Shown here in pieces: positions 34,932 to 46,865 of a stretch of 64,000 bases of DNA. Every line of letters begins with the position of its first letter. Position 1 is the first letter of the stretch. This stretch comes from Dasypus novemcinctus (taxonomy: Eukaryota; Chordata; Mammalia; Cingulata; Dasypodidae), in NCBI RefSeq assembly GCF_030445035.2, contig NC_080701.1, positions 16,894,798 to 16,958,797 of the forward strand, in the 5' to 3' direction. Made by a program: the position numbers and the translations under genes. The notes beneath the pieces were generated by a model. That model saw nothing but the letters and a program-made list of their open reading frames with translations. It ran no database searches and was not told where the DNA came from.

Positions 34932-35110
34932 CAAGAAGGCACCAGAGTCACTTGGTTGGGAGATTCGGGGAGAGGTAAAGTACAAATTCATGGGCCTCAC
35001 CTCAGACCAATTAAATCAGTTTCAGAGTGTAGACCATGAGAATATGCATATTGCCCTTGATCTCCATGAGCTTCCTATACACATGGGCTTTGAGAACTGC
35101 TGGCTTGAAG
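34932..35110 (+). repeat. MER5-like nonautonomous hAT element
   Basis: 'caccagagtcacttggttgg', 'atgggcctcacctcagacca', 'agaccatgagaatatgcata' and 'ggctttgagaactgctggct' follow the order of a MER5A-type element, including the 'gagaactgctgg' right terminus. Confidence 0.6.
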
Positions 35111-35449
35111 GGGTCCTTTGGATGCCTGTGTGATAGCTATAGTGCATACCTGAAGTCTTGCAACCTTGACCTTCAGCTACAAGAGCCATAGAATGACTTT
35201 TCATCTTCTAAGGAGAAAGTTGTATTTATTCATTCAAATACAGCTGAACAAAGGTTTCTGTGTTGATGAGGATCATTAAATCAAATGTTGCTATTGATGG
35301 CAGACAGGGGAATTTAGTCAGCTTGGGGAATCACTTTCTTCTCCTTTCCTTGGATTTTTGACTAACTAGAGTAACCAACCATCTCAATTTGCCTGGGACC
35401 TTCCTAGTTTTAGCGTTGAACATCCAGCATCCAGTCCTGGATTGAGATG
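35111..35449. other. Unassigned noncoding sequence
   Basis: No gene or recognised repeat; ordinary mixed sequence. Confidence 0.4.
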
Positions 35450-35662
35450 ACCCCTGAGACCTAGTTTCATAGCTTGTTCCACCACATGCTAGCTTTAGAC
35501 TTTTGGGGTATGGTACAAAACCATTTTGCAATCCAATTTCTTCATCAGTAAATTGGCTATAATCATTTCACAAAGATGTTGCATGGATTAAATGAAATTA
35601 GATGTGATCACATAAATGAAGCACCTACAAAGCAGACATTCCATAAGTGCAATTTCTTTCTC
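35450..35662 (+). repeat. MIR SINE
   Basis: Sense MIR order: 'tagcttgttccaccacatgc', 'ccaatttcttcatcagtaaa', 'gttgcatggattaaatgaaa', 'gcagacattccataagtgca'. Covers most of the consensus, with many substitutions. Confidence 0.7.
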
Positions 35663-35759
35663 TACCATTGTAATCTCACATCCAAGGGGAAGATCTTGTT
35701 TTATACAACAAGAAGGTGTATATAATAAGATCTTACGTTTTACCTGCCAAAAAAAGGGG

Positions 35760-36635
35760 ATTTTTAAAAAGGTTGATTGTAAATGTGTGGAAATGGATAG
35801 AGTTGATGGTAACACATTATAGGGAGTATCACTAATACTGCTGATTTACAAAAGTGATTGTGGCTGAAAAGTGTAGTCTAGGTATGTAAATGTCAGTTGA
35901 AAGAGAGTTAATGGATAAACTAAGAACTGTATAACACAGTGAACTCAGTGGTGAGGACTGTGGTTTATAGTATAAATACAAAAATATTCTTCTATGAACT
36001 AGAACAAATGTGTATCACTATTACAAGGTGGTAAGAATATGGTGATACATGGGCCAATACAGCCAGTATAACTTATGGAACTATAGTTAACAGTAATATT
36101 GTAGTAATCTTGCATCACTGCCAAAGAAGGTACTATTTCAATGCTAAGGGTCAACAATAGGGGGGTATAATGGAGTATGGGATTTTTCCTTTTTGAGTAA
36201 TGAAAGCATTCTAAAATTGACTGAGGTGATGACAGCACACCTCTGTGATGCAGCTGAGAGTCACTGAGTGCACACTTTGGATGGCATGTACAAAGCATGG
36301 GACTGCTTAGCACAGTGAACCCTGTGGTGCATGATGGATTGTGGTTAGTACTGTAGATATGAAAACATTCTCTCATGAACTATAACAAGTGTACAATACT
36401 AATACATGGTGTTAATAATAGGGTTGTTAATGGTAAAATACAACAAATGTAACTTATGGACTATAGTTGACAGCCATATTTTGATGATGTCCTTTTATTA
36501 TTTGTAACAGATGTTCCACAACAATGCGAGGTTTTATTGGTAGGGTGAGGTATGGGAATCCTGTATGTTATGCATGATTGTTTTGTAAGCTCCAACTTTT
36601 CAAAAAAGAAGTCTTTAAAAAAAGAGAGGGAGAAA
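35760..36635 (+). mobile_element. LINE-1 3' UTR insertion with an internal duplication
   Basis: No ORF2 sequence is present, only 3' UTR-like text ending 'tgcatgattgttttgtaagc' and an A-rich tail near 36615. The block 35936-36092 ('cacagtgaactcagtggtga' to 'tatggaactatagttaacag') recurs at 36313-36472 ('cacagtgaaccctgtggtgc' to 'tatggactatagttgacag'), about 377 bp apart. It is either a 5'-truncated LINE-1 of a subfamily with a duplicated UTR or an unrelated retroelement tail. The 125-codon minus frame here is incidental. Confidence 0.6.
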
Positions 36636-36981
36636 GACACTTTTTTGACAGTAAATAACAGACTGTTATAAATTGTTTACAGACAGATTTGTTTTGATGT
36701 TTTTTTCCCTAATTTGCAAAGATGCATATCAGGAGTCAAGAGTCACTTCATTTCTATGTAAAATTAATTAGCTATAAAATTCCACATATAAGCAAAAAAG
36801 AAAGAAGATGGATGAGTTTGAAATGTGTAGTTGTGTGTCATACAATTTAGACAAGACATTTAGAGTCATATAAACCAAAGCAGGAATCTCTTCTACAGTT
36901 TCAGGAGATAGGTGGACAATGCCCTAAAACCCAGTTATGTTCTTATTGGTGCCTTTAATAAAGTCTATGGATTTAGATAGC
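36636..36981. other. Unassigned noncoding sequence
   Basis: Short AT-rich gap between a LINE-1 tail and a SINE; nothing recognised. Confidence 0.4.
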
Positions 36982-37400
36982 TTTTTTTTAAGATTTATTT
37001 TTATTTATTTCTCTCCCTTTCCTTCCCTAACCCCCCATTGTCTGCTCCCTGTGTTCCTTTGCTGCGTGTTCTTCTTTGTCCACTTCTGTTTTTGTCAGCA
37101 GCACGGGGATAGTGTGTTTCTTTTGGTTGCATCATCTTGTGTGTCAGCTCTCTGTGTGTGCAGCACCATTTCTGGGCAGGCTGCACTTTCTTTCACGCTG
37201 GGCAGCTCTCTTTACGGGGTGCATTCCTTGCGCCTGGGGCTCCCCTACGCGGGGACACCCCTGCGTGGCACAGCACTCCTTGCATGCATCAGCGCTGCGC
37301 ATGGGCCAGCTGCACATGGGTCAAGGAGGCCCTGGATTTGAACTGCGGACCTCCCATGTGGTAGACGGATGCCCTCACCAATGGGCCAAGTCCACTTCCC
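36982..37400 (-). mobile_element. DAS-type SINE (long subtype), minus strand
   Basis: Antisense T-rich tail, 'tgtctgctccctgtgttcct', a GC-rich body with 'ctcccctacgcggggacacc', then 'ggatttgaactgcggacctc' and 'ccaatgggccaagtccactt'. Nearly full length and close to the copy at 24565-24981. All frames of 60-134 codons over it are artefacts. No clear TSD. Confidence 0.9.
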
Positions 37401-38175
37401 AGGTTTCAATTTTTCTAGATATAGATTCCACATTTATAAAAGGTTGAGACTCGGTTAATATATAAATTGATCTCTAAAGTTCCTTCAAGCTTTATGATTC
37501 TATTCCAGATAAATTATTATTTTGCTTCTAGTTGAATCTCCTAGTAAAAGGACATTCACTATTTTAAGGCAGTTGATGCCATAGTAGGGAGATTAATTTT
37601 AGATTGTTTTCCCTTCTCTGTATAACTTATTCCCACTAGTTAATCTGTCTTTATAACAATTCAAAATAATTCTATTTTATTTTTCATGGACCAGTTCTTT
37701 GACTATCTGAAATAGAGAATCACATTCAGTCTCAGTAAGTCTTATTTCTGCTTCTGCCAGGAGTGGTCATAGTATGGCCTTGTTTAACCATGATAAGCTT
37801 GGCTGAAGCAGGTAAGGACTTCCATAGGCCAGATAGGACTGTCCTGACCAATTTATGACTGAATAGTAAAATTCCAGTTTAGTGACTTGTATAGCCATGA
37901 ATTAGCATCAAGTTTGGATAATTAAATGAAAAGGCTGTTACTTTCTTAGTTAGTTAAGAATAAGAGGGTTAGAAATCTAAAACAAAAGTGGACTGGGATG
38001 ATGTTATAGAAAGGAGATCAGTCATAGGGAAACACTTATCTAGAACAGGTAGATTGAGTTGGGGAGACATCTCTGGGTAGAGACTGAGAAACAGAAGTGT
38101 TTTAGTAAATAGCAATATCCCAAATTGGAATTGAGGGGAAAGAGGGGCTTAAATCTGGATTACAAAAAATATATT
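37401..38175. other. Unassigned noncoding sequence
   Basis: No coding signal and no recognisable repeat. Confidence 0.4.
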
Positions 38176-38275
38176 CCATCAGCTATTCATTCACCAAATA
38201 TTTACTGAATACCTACCTCTTCCAGGCACTGCTTGGGCACTGGGATATATCAGTAAGCCAAGAAAAGCATACCAT
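38176..38275 (-). repeat. L2/MIR-type 3' end fragment
   Basis: 'attcattcaccaaatattta', 'ctgaatacctacctcttcca' and 'ggcactgcttgggcactggg' match the antisense 3' end shared by LINE-2 and related SINEs. Confidence 0.65.
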
Positions 38276-38394
38276 TTACCAACTTAGAATAGTGTGCCAA
38301 ACCAACCACCTGTCAAGTGTCTCCTATTAGTACATTAATTACCTAATTGAGCCTGCGACTTCTTTGGAGCAGGATGTGTGTGATATGCTAAAAC

Positions 38395-38490
38395 ATACAA
38401 ATTTCTGGATCCATTCTCAGTGATTTTGATTGAATGAGTTTAGCATGAGACCCAGGAACAAGAACTTTTAATAACCTTTCTAGATTAATA
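38395..38490 (+). repeat. MER5-like fragment
   Basis: 'tctggatccattctcagtga', 'gattttgattgaatgagttt' and 'gacccaggaacaagaacttt' resemble the middle of a MER5-type element. Neither terminus is clear. Confidence 0.4.
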
Positions 38491-38615
38491 TTGCCCATAG
38501 ATAACAAACTCTTTAAGGGTTCTGATTTGTCCAGAGGAGTCTAAACACCTGTATCTGCTAAACTAACACTTTCTACTTATTGGTACATGGCTTGATTAAG
38601 GTCTGAGAGCCTCTT

Positions 38616-38822
38616 CTTTTTTTTTTTTTAAGGAAGTACTGGGGATTCAACCCAGGACTACATACATGGGAAGCAGATGCTCAACCACTGAGCTAAATTT
38701 GCTCCTTAATGAAAGTTAATTTCTCTGTTTGTTTTTTGTTTCTAGGAAGTACCAGGGATCAAACCCGGGACCTCATACATGGGAAGAAGGTGCTCAACTA
38801 CTTGAGCTATATCCACTCCCCC
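38616..38822 (-). mobile_element. Dimeric tRNA-derived SINE, minus strand
   Basis: T-run, then antisense unit one ('attcaacccaggactacata', 'tcaaccactgagctaaattt'), a linker, then antisense unit two ('atcaaacccgggacctcata', 'cttgagctatatccactccc'). Flanked by 'tgagagcctctt' (38604-38615) and 'tgagaatctctt' (38823-38834), a 12-bp duplication with two mismatches. One TSD around both units shows that the dimer inserted as a single element. Confidence 0.9.
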
Positions 38823-38834
38823 TGAGAATCTCTT

Positions 38835-39499
38835 AATCATTCAATATATTCATGAGTACTTTGTTCATACCATACCTTAGTAATTTGGGAGTAGACTGTC
38901 ATTTTACAGTGGTATTCTTTAAGGATGAGGCCTGGAATTAGCTATGGTGCTCCAGATAAGTTCTACTAAAACTTATACATATTTTTTTGAATAATGAATT
39001 TTTATTGATGCAGCCAAATGTAAGTTTATTTCTATTTACTGAAGTTGTGTTGTCAGCTTTTACTGATTTGGTGATCTGTTAAACCTTCACAATTTTCACA
39101 TATTTCAAAAATGAAATTTGAACATCCAATCACCTTTTAGCTTCTGTGAGTCAACCCTTTTACTCAGGGGGCAAAACTAAATTTCCTAGTCTTTATTTAA
39201 TCCATGGTCTGATGAATTAAACCTTCCTCCAGGGACTTTGAGAAGTTGCTTCAAGGTTTTCAATCCCTTTTCAAATTTCCAGAATAAATCCATTGTGCTT
39301 AAAGCCTTTTCATCTTGGACACTGAAAAAACTCCAAGTTTCAGTACCATGTATCATGATACAAATTATCATACCCTTGCAGTTATTTACATTCACTGGTC
39401 TGGTCCTAACTCCCAACCATCCCACCTGCTCAAATATTTCATTATGTTTTAGAATCATTATCCCAAGCATATTCCATTCTATTTTCAACACCTTCTTTC
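38835..39499. other. Unassigned noncoding sequence
   Basis: No gene. The minus- and plus-strand frames at 39186-39513 (about 100 codons) overlap each other and match nothing I know. The right edge may belong to the LINE-2 that follows. Confidence 0.35.
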
Positions 39500-41444
39500 A
39501 ACAGTTTCTGTAACCTCTTCATAATTGAAATGTAGCTGTATCTGAAGAAACATCCCTGTTATGCCTTGAATGTTGACTTTAATTCTACATTCCACATAAC
39601 TCAAGTGTCTTTCATTAGCCTTATTATCATTTCAAAACAGTTTCTTCTCCTTCCTCCTTTAAAACGGTGGCCTTTTTCAGGTTCAGTTCATCAGATTCTT
39701 TTTTTAAATCTCTCATCCCCATTACTGTCTTCTACTGACATCTCTTTTAACTCCCTAGATTCATTAAGCATCTGACTCTTATCTCCCTCTCCACAGCTAT
39801 GATTTTTTTTGAGAATTCTTCATGCAAGATGATTCATTCATACCCACATTCCCAGAAACTTGCCTATTTGACTCTAACAACATTTTCCTTCAGCCAGCTT
39901 AGCCACCTGGTCTGACCATATGATCATATTCTTGATGTTATTATTACCTTTAACTAAACTACTTTCAAAATCTTACTCTCAAATATTTCAATTTTTGATT
40001 ATCAAATTATCTTCTTCCAACTTACTTGCGCAAGTGATTTTTTTTCTAACAATTTTCCAAACTCATGAAATCCTTCAATCCATTGACCCTAACGTCTTTT
40101 GAATATCCATTAACCACTCCAGGTCCTTACCTTTCCTTTGATGAAGAATAGATTTAATGGCCTAGCTCTGTGCTTGCAAAACTTGTGAAGTCTCTGTCCT
40201 TTCTCTGCTGACAATATACTCCTGGAACTTCCCTAATGTTCAACTATCCTTTTATTTTGTACCTGCAAACAGGTAACTCAACATCCAAAGAAAATTCGCC
40301 AATTGTACTTACTTTAAATTTATGTCCATAGTCTCAAAAGAAATCTCATCAGTTGGCAAACTAATATGCTAAAACTTTCTTATTAAATTAATTTAGTTAC
40401 CACTTTCTGTAGTAACAACTTAATGCCTCCTCCTCAAATCTTAAATCCTCTCTTCCCCCCTTATATTGTTTTAGCTGATTACCTTGCATACAATAAATGT
40501 CAATAGGTGGGAATTACTTCATCTTCACCAAAAATTCTGCTTTACCCTACTGTACTGTTTCCCTCATTATAATTTCACTTGTAGTTTCTCTGAGTATATT
40601 AAAAATGATGTCCATACCCACGCCAATTTCAGTTGTGACACAAATTCTTTCTACTACTCCCATCTATGGGATTTAATTCTGTACCTAAACACTTTCCCTC
40701 CCAAATTATCAGATTTCTACTCTTTACTGGTTCTTTCAAGACATCTTAAAAATATTGTCCCTTACCTTCATATAACCTTACAGTTTCTGTGCTATATTTC
40801 TGCTGTCTCTCATGGAAAAAAATCATTAAAGAACTTATTATACTTTTGGTCTCCTCTTCTTGTTGATTTCAACCAATTGGGCTTTGGACCCCATCTTTCT
40901 CCATAAACAATCCTTAATAAGATGACCTTTAACTTTCATCTTTCCATGGCTAATGGTTAGCTTTCCATCATCTTGCTAACATTCTTTACAGTATTTACCA
41001 TGATTCCATCTATACTGAAACAAGTTTTTCTTTTGCTTTCAAGACACCATACTCTCCTGGTTTTCCTCCTACTTTGCTAAATATACCTTTTTCAATATTC
41101 TTTCACAGATCCATCTTGTCTGTGAAATCTCTGATAGAATGCCCTAGGACTTTGGCCTCAGCCCTCAGTCTTCTGATCCTCTTTATCTATACTCTCCCAC
41201 TAAGTGACTATAACCAATCACACTGTTTCAAATACTATTTGTTTGCTATTGAGCTTTTGAAATTATATATTCATCCCAATACCTTCCCAGAGCTCATGTC
41301 TAATATATCCAAGTAACTAGATATAATCACTACTCAGATGTTTAATAAGCATCTCGCATTTAACATGGCCGAAACAGAACTATTAACTATAGTCCTCTAC
41401 CTCTGTCCATGCTATCCCATCACCTCAAGAAATTGTATCACATT
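39500..41444 (+). mobile_element. LINE-2 ORF2 remnant
   Basis: From about 40850 the plus strand follows the LINE-2 RT in order: 'caccatactctcctggtttt' with 'cctcctactttgct', then 'ggcctcagccctcagtcttc', 'ctctttatctatactctccc', then 'gatgtttaataagcatctcg' and 'aacatggccgaaacagaact'. The encoded region where the YADD catalytic motif belongs (about 41235) is degraded beyond recognition. Text upstream to about 39500 has a similar pyrimidine-rich, LINE-2-like character, but that part is less sure. The open frames at 40484-40906 and 41074-41316 lie within it. LINE-2 stopped moving in therian mammals long ago, so a fossil is expected. It is cut at its 3' side by an LTR. Confidence 0.6.
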
Positions 41445-41800
41445 TGTTGGGAATTGAATCACATCCACTATAAAGACATGTACAAGTCCTAACCCCTGGT
41501 CTTGTGGGTTTGAACCCATTTGTAAATAAGACCGATGAAGATGTTACTATTAGTTAAAGTGTGAACTCAATTGTGAATAGGATCTTCAAAGATCCTGTTT
41601 AGATGAGGCCAAATTGAATCAGGGTGGGCCTTAATCAAAACAATGGGAATCCTTATAAACAAAGGAACTGCAGAGGCAGTTGGTCAGCAGAAACCAGAGG
41701 GACAGACAGAAGGAGAGAAAGATAATGATAATATTGGAACCTGGGCCCTTCATGAGGAATGCAGGAAAGCCCCAATAAGAGACTTCAATGAACGCTTCTG
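41445..41800 (+). mobile_element. MaLR-type LTR, 3' truncated
   Basis: Starts TGTTGGGAATTGAATCACAT and follows MLT1-like order: 'aagtcctaacccctggtctt', 'gtaaataagac', 'gtgggccttaatcaaaacaa', 'cttataaacaaagg', 'gcagaaaccagagggacaga'. The usual 3' end is missing, fading by about 41800. It interrupts LINE-2, so it is the younger of the two. Confidence 0.75.
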
Positions 41801-41984
41801 ATGGCCAGATTTCAGAAGTCTTGTCTGAGAGTAATGGGAGTGCCAGGAGGTAGCAAAGAGACTCAGTGTGGGATGAGAAGTTACTTTTTACTGGTCAGTT
41901 CTGTTCAGAGCCTTTATCTTGATTAGTAGCCATGTGGCCAGCAGTGTAAGAAATCAGACGTTCACTATTTAGTGAAGGAGAAAA

Positions 41985-42170
41985 ACCTGGAGCCAGAAAA
42001 CGTAGGCTTAGCTCTAGTTCTGCCACTTTTTAGCAGTGTGACCTTCAGCAAGTCATTTAATGTCTCTGAGAGTCTGTTTTCTCATTTGTAACAATTGAGA
42101 TATCTTCTACCTCATGACTCCTACCTAGGATTGCTGTTCAAGTGAATTTTAAATAAAATAGGACAATTAA
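41985..42170 (+). repeat. MIR SINE
   Basis: Clear sense MIR: 'cctggagccagaaaacgtag', 'ctagttctgccactttttag', 'cagtgtgaccttcagcaagt', 'ctgttttctcatttgtaaca', 'aggattgctgttcaagtg'. Confidence 0.85.
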
Positions 42171-45100
42171 TCAATATTTCCCAAGCTTGATAATAAAATA
42201 ACCTGTGGTTGCTGTTAAATATAGATTATAAGGATTTATCCTGAGGAAGTCTGGGGACCAGACATTATGGTTTTAACAATAACCAAGATTTTTTTTCCAG
42301 GCAAGTTAGGAAGACACTGAACTGATGGTGCTGAAGAATGGCGATAGTAACATGAGTCAATATTGTATGACCCTAATGCAATGAAAGGGGCTGCAAGAAT
42401 TTCTCTCTCCAACTAGTTCTCATTTTTGTGAGGCGTATCATAGAGTTTAGTTGCCCAAAGGTACAATCACTGTGGAGTCGAGATGAAAAAGCTTGTATCT
42501 ATCTATATCAATCTACAACTCACCCGTTTCTCTACCTACCTTATCCACATACCTCTCTATCTTCCTATTGTTTACTTATTTATTTTTATTGTGTTTGTGG
42601 AGCTAATGAAAACTTGGTACCATATTACAGATCCAGATTCCTAAGCACTGAGAGATTTGGGCCAACCTTCTAGGATCATTATTCTGCTAGCATAAGTTGT
42701 TGTATTACCATGAGATTTAGCTGTTATAAGTCTCAAGTAGTGGAAATCAAGAGGGAGGGGAGGAAGAGAGAGAGAAATCCAATTGGCAAGTTGTGTTACA
42801 GTTTTATGATGCTATGATAACCATGTCAGCATAATAATTAATTATTTAAATTAATGGCAAGATTTTCTCATATAATTGTGTTTTATGACACAAACCATAA
42901 AAGATACTCCTCTAATACTGGTATAATAGAGCAGATGTTAAACCTTATGGTTCATTAAATGTTTGACTTGTGTTTCCTAGTTTTCATCTTATGATTAAAA
43001 CTAACTTAATCATGAAAATTGAGATGATATTTTCCTTAAAAATCAGCATCTAACTAGCAGGTGAATTGTCTAGGTCTCCAAAGCTCCATCAGCCACAAAG
43101 TGTTTTTGCTTATCCATTCCCTAATTTCAGTTGACTCCAATGACAAGTAATACATATGTGATTCATTACCAGTAGAGTCCTGGTAAAATTTGGTAAACTG
43201 CACTGCACTGTGGAGGGTGTTTTCCTACTCCCATCTTGTCTTAAACCTGCCTTCAAGTAAGTGCTTAAAAATGGACTCTAAGTCTTAGATAATGTTCTCT
43301 GTAAGGAAGCAAAGGGAAATGAGAACTTCCAGGAGGGCATTTTCTAATTTTATGACATATGTACAGTCCTCAAGTCTACTCCTTTTGGTTGCAGTCTGAA
43401 CTTAGTTCCTGTCAGCCTTCTGTACATGAAAGGATGTCATTCCTATAGCAATCACCCACAAATGGATTTTTTCATGAAGTATTAATGGTTACCTTCATAT
43501 ATCAGATCTAGCACCTTGCATATCTTGTATGTAAGATGACTAAATAAATACATAACTGACTGATGGATTGTTTTATTCAGACATAATTCAATATGATCCA
43601 ACTTTTGATCCCAAGGAGTTTAAGATCTATTAGAGATAAACAAAGCACAGGTGTCATGTGCAATAGAAATCCATAAGTAATAAACATCATATAAGAGGTT
43701 CAAATGAAATGTTACAGGATTCTGAGACTGGGAGATACTTCTGGGTATGTGTGTATGCACATACATTTCCACATATGTGCAAATTTGCATAAAATCAAAT
43801 TGTCTTCCAACCTTCCCCACAATTAAAGTATCAGGAAATTTCAAAACTCTTTTTTCCCCTTCTCTTCCTTTCCTAAATATCTGGTGGTCAAAATCCAGTT
43901 TCAAGAGTCAAGCATTGATTTAATGATAAAAACACTGGTGAAATAAAATTCTTTGTCCTCTCAGAAGTCTTTGTGTTTTAAAAGTATATCATAGTAAGAG
44001 AAAATCTTAAGAATTCCTTTCTAGAATAGAAGTTCAGATGTTGTTGCATCTGAGTAGAGAACGTTTTGAAGTGGGAAGGATAGCAGCCTTTCAGAGTTCT
44101 CTTTAAACCTGACAGAGGGCATAGCAAATTGTTCCTTAACAGATTTAACAATGGCCCTTTGAAACAGTCTGAGTAATATATAGAGGAACATTGAGAAAGG
44201 TAGGCTATGTTTACAAAATTATTTCTGGAACTACCCTAGTATCTTTCTCCGCTGGTCTTGCTTCCTGTCCCACTTTTTCTAATCCTTAATTTTTTCTCCT
44301 CTGTTAGGTCAGTACAATATTGGATTACTCCACAGGCACAGGACTCTATTACTTTCATTTTTTGGCACATTTTCTTTACTCAATGATGATTTGCTAATGA
44401 TTTCCCTTTGGAACAATCCCAGGATACCTCCAAGTTTAGTGCTCCTCTGTAGACATCCACACCTGGCAGAGCCCAGCCCTTGGTCTCTGGCACTGCTTGT
44501 TCCAGAATGAGGACTAAAGATGTAATTTGTAAGCTTTAGTTGCTGGGCATTTGATTTGTGTATTTCCTGAAATCGATCTTTCTTGCTAACTGATATCTAA
44601 GGGGATGTAGTCTCACAGGTAGAAAATCTCAGTCATGAGAACAAGAGCAGATGGTTGGATAGCACTAACTGCTCTGTACATAAAGTCCCTGCCAGCTGCC
44701 AGACATGCCACTTCTCCCATAGGTCAATTCAAAATTCTTCAGATATGTACCTTACAACTACCTAGTGCCTGATGCAACTTGAGGATCATATGTCTCTCTA
44801 GATTACTCAGCTCATGGAAAAGAACAAGTATCAATCTTGGTTTTCTCTCTGGCAGGGTTGCACAATAATGAAATATAGAAGGGTCCTGTAGAGACGCCCG
44901 AGATGTATTAAAAACTCGGTATTAGTGGTGGGTTAACCCATACTTCCTATGTCCAGGCAGAGTTCTAGAACCACCCACCATACTCCGAAGGGAGCAATGG
45001 GCAATAAAGACCACATTGTCAAACCACTTGTAAACCTCAGATTATTCTTTATCAAAAATTACCCCGCAGAATTCTCTTAAATTGATGAATTTGGCCTTTA

Positions 45101-45464
45101 GTGGCTTCTAGCTGGCATACCTATGGTATTACGGTCTCTAATACAGAGAGGGTTAAAACTTGTACCTTGCCTTGTTATTAGAATCCCTGCTTATTGGATT
45201 GCCTTTTGAATTCTTTCCTGTGTGACCCTTCCAGCTTAAATTTCATTGAACCTACCTCCTCTTCTAAATTCTCAATCTCCCTACTCCCTTTATAGTCTTT
45301 ATATTTGTGAATTTATTCCTGGCCAATCATTGCTATGTATTCATAACAAACATCCTTTCATGAAACTGGGACCCAATGAACTTGAAAAAATCTTGATATA
45401 GTTTTTATTGCATTATAATAAGATCATATGGGTTTGGTTCATTTCCAGCATAGTTTAAGATGGA
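42171..45464. other. Unassigned noncoding sequence
   Basis: About 3.3 kb with no gene. 42185-42262 has MER5-like words ('ttgctgttaaatatagatta', 'aggaagtctggggaccagac'). 43510-43560 recalls an L2 tail ('gactaaataaatacataact'). Both are too short to call. The rest shows no recognisable element. Confidence 0.4.
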
Positions 45465-45990
45465 AGAAGTATTAGTTATCTATTTCTACTTAACAAATTA
45501 TACCAACTTAATGGATTAAAACAAAAAAATATTTATTATCTCAGAATTTCTTCAGGTCACAGAATCAGGAGTGACTTAGCTGTGTGATTATAACTTGTCT
45601 TTCATGAGATTTAACTCAAAGAATTGGCCAGAATAAGTCATTTGAAATCTTGACAGCGACTGCAGGATTCGGCTTCCAAAATGGCTACCTCATGTGATTA
45701 TTGGCAGGTGGGTTCCTTGTAGGCTATTGATAGGAAACCTCAGTTCCCTGCCACATAGGCTTCTCCACAGGGCTTCTTGGCTGGTCTCACAACATGGTTC
45801 CTGGTTTTCTCCAGAGTGAGTGATCCAAAGGAGAGCAAGGCAGAAGCATGATGTCTTTTGTAATCTAATCTTGGAAGGCATACACTAATTCCTGTGATAT
45901 TCTAGAGGTTACTCATTGTGGAAAGAAACTATACAAAGCTGCAAACACCAGGAGGTAGGTTTTGTTGGGGACATCTTGGCAGCTGGCTGC
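45465..45990 (+). repeat. Ancient mammalian interspersed repeat, family not assigned
   Basis: The series 'attagttatctatttctact', 'aatggattaaaacaaaaaaa', 'tttattatctcagaatttct', 'gcttccaaaatggctacctc', 'cttctccacagggcttcttg', 'acaacatggttcctggtttt' and 'gagtgagtgatccaaaggag' is a repeat order I know from many mammalian genomes. I cannot give the family name with confidence (LTR or DNA transposon). Confidence 0.6.
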
Positions 45991-46057
45991 CACAGTAAGG
46001 GTTTACTTTTGTTGCAGTGATAAAATAAAAAATTGACATGTCCTCCCCTCCAAATAT

Positions 46058-46215
46058 TGGTAATAGCTAACATTTATTTTAAAATAACTTTTCTTACATT
46101 TACATTCTCAAACCTGTTTTAGATAAATACCACTATACAACCTATTGGTAAAAATTTAAGTAACCTGCCCTAAATCAGACACCTAAATACAAGGGTAAAT
46201 TTTGAATCCAACCAG
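46058..46215 (-). repeat. MIR SINE, diverged
   Basis: Antisense MIR order: 'aatagctaacatttatttta', 'tttacattctcaaacc', 'aagtaacctgccctaaatca', 'gggtaaattttgaatcca'. Confidence 0.55.
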
Positions 46216-46378
46216 AGAAATGCTGGTCATGTTTGAATTTCAATAGAATAACATAACACTCTTTTTCTCTTGACTTTTGTGATGGGACAATGTTCATGAG
46301 GGCATGCATCCTTGTTATGGCATAAAAGAAATTATATTTGGTGCCTTGTCTCCTGCCTAGGTCAGTCAAAAGTGTCTC

Positions 46379-46865
46379 TTTGAACTACCACCGCAGTTAG
46401 CCCTACCCTAGGCATAATCACAACTAGCAAGGCCTGTACCTCGATACAGTTTGAATGATAAGCTCTACCCTTCACTTCTATGAATGGTTCCTCCCACATC
46501 TTCTCCAAACTACTTCTTATCTTTTTGGGCCACATAATTTACTAGTAAGGCCTGCATCTCCATATGACTTAGATGATAAGAAGCTGCCCTCAGCATTCCC
46601 AAACTACCCTTGCCACTTTTGCTTTTCGCGGGATATAGTTTGAAACCTCTAATCCCCAGTAACTGAGGGAAAGAACTACCCTTCCCCTGTGAGTCAATAT
46701 AAAGGCGAGAACCTGGGACCCACGTGAGCATCTTCCTGCGCTCCTCCAAGGACCCTTGCAGGAGCCTCATTTAACCCTCTCCCGCTCCAGAGCCTTGACC
46801 TAAGAAACTCTCCTTTCATTCATTCTGGGCTGGCTGGTCTCATCACCCAAAGTATTCCCACATGA
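46379..46865 (+). mobile_element. Probable solo LTR
   Basis: A pyrimidine-rich block with LTR character: a TATA box 'tataaaggcgagaacctggg' near 46700 is followed about 150 bp later by U5-like sequence ending 'gtattcccacatgaca'. The U3-like part holds two similar units ('ggcctgtacctcgatac', 'ggcctgcatctccatatgac', each followed by 'gatgataagaa' or 'gaatgataagc'). I could not fix the ends or a TSD, and there is no adjoining viral interior. Confidence 0.5.

Noticed and set aside
36937..37447. Overlapping frames of 134, 123 and 75 codons with hydrophobic starts
   Set aside because: All lie over a long-subtype SINE; the same frames recur over the copies at 24.6 and 51.8 kb.
40484..40906. 140-codon plus-strand frame
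   Set aside because: It falls in pyrimidine-rich LINE-2-like sequence with low complexity and no recognisable domain. Not called a host gene.
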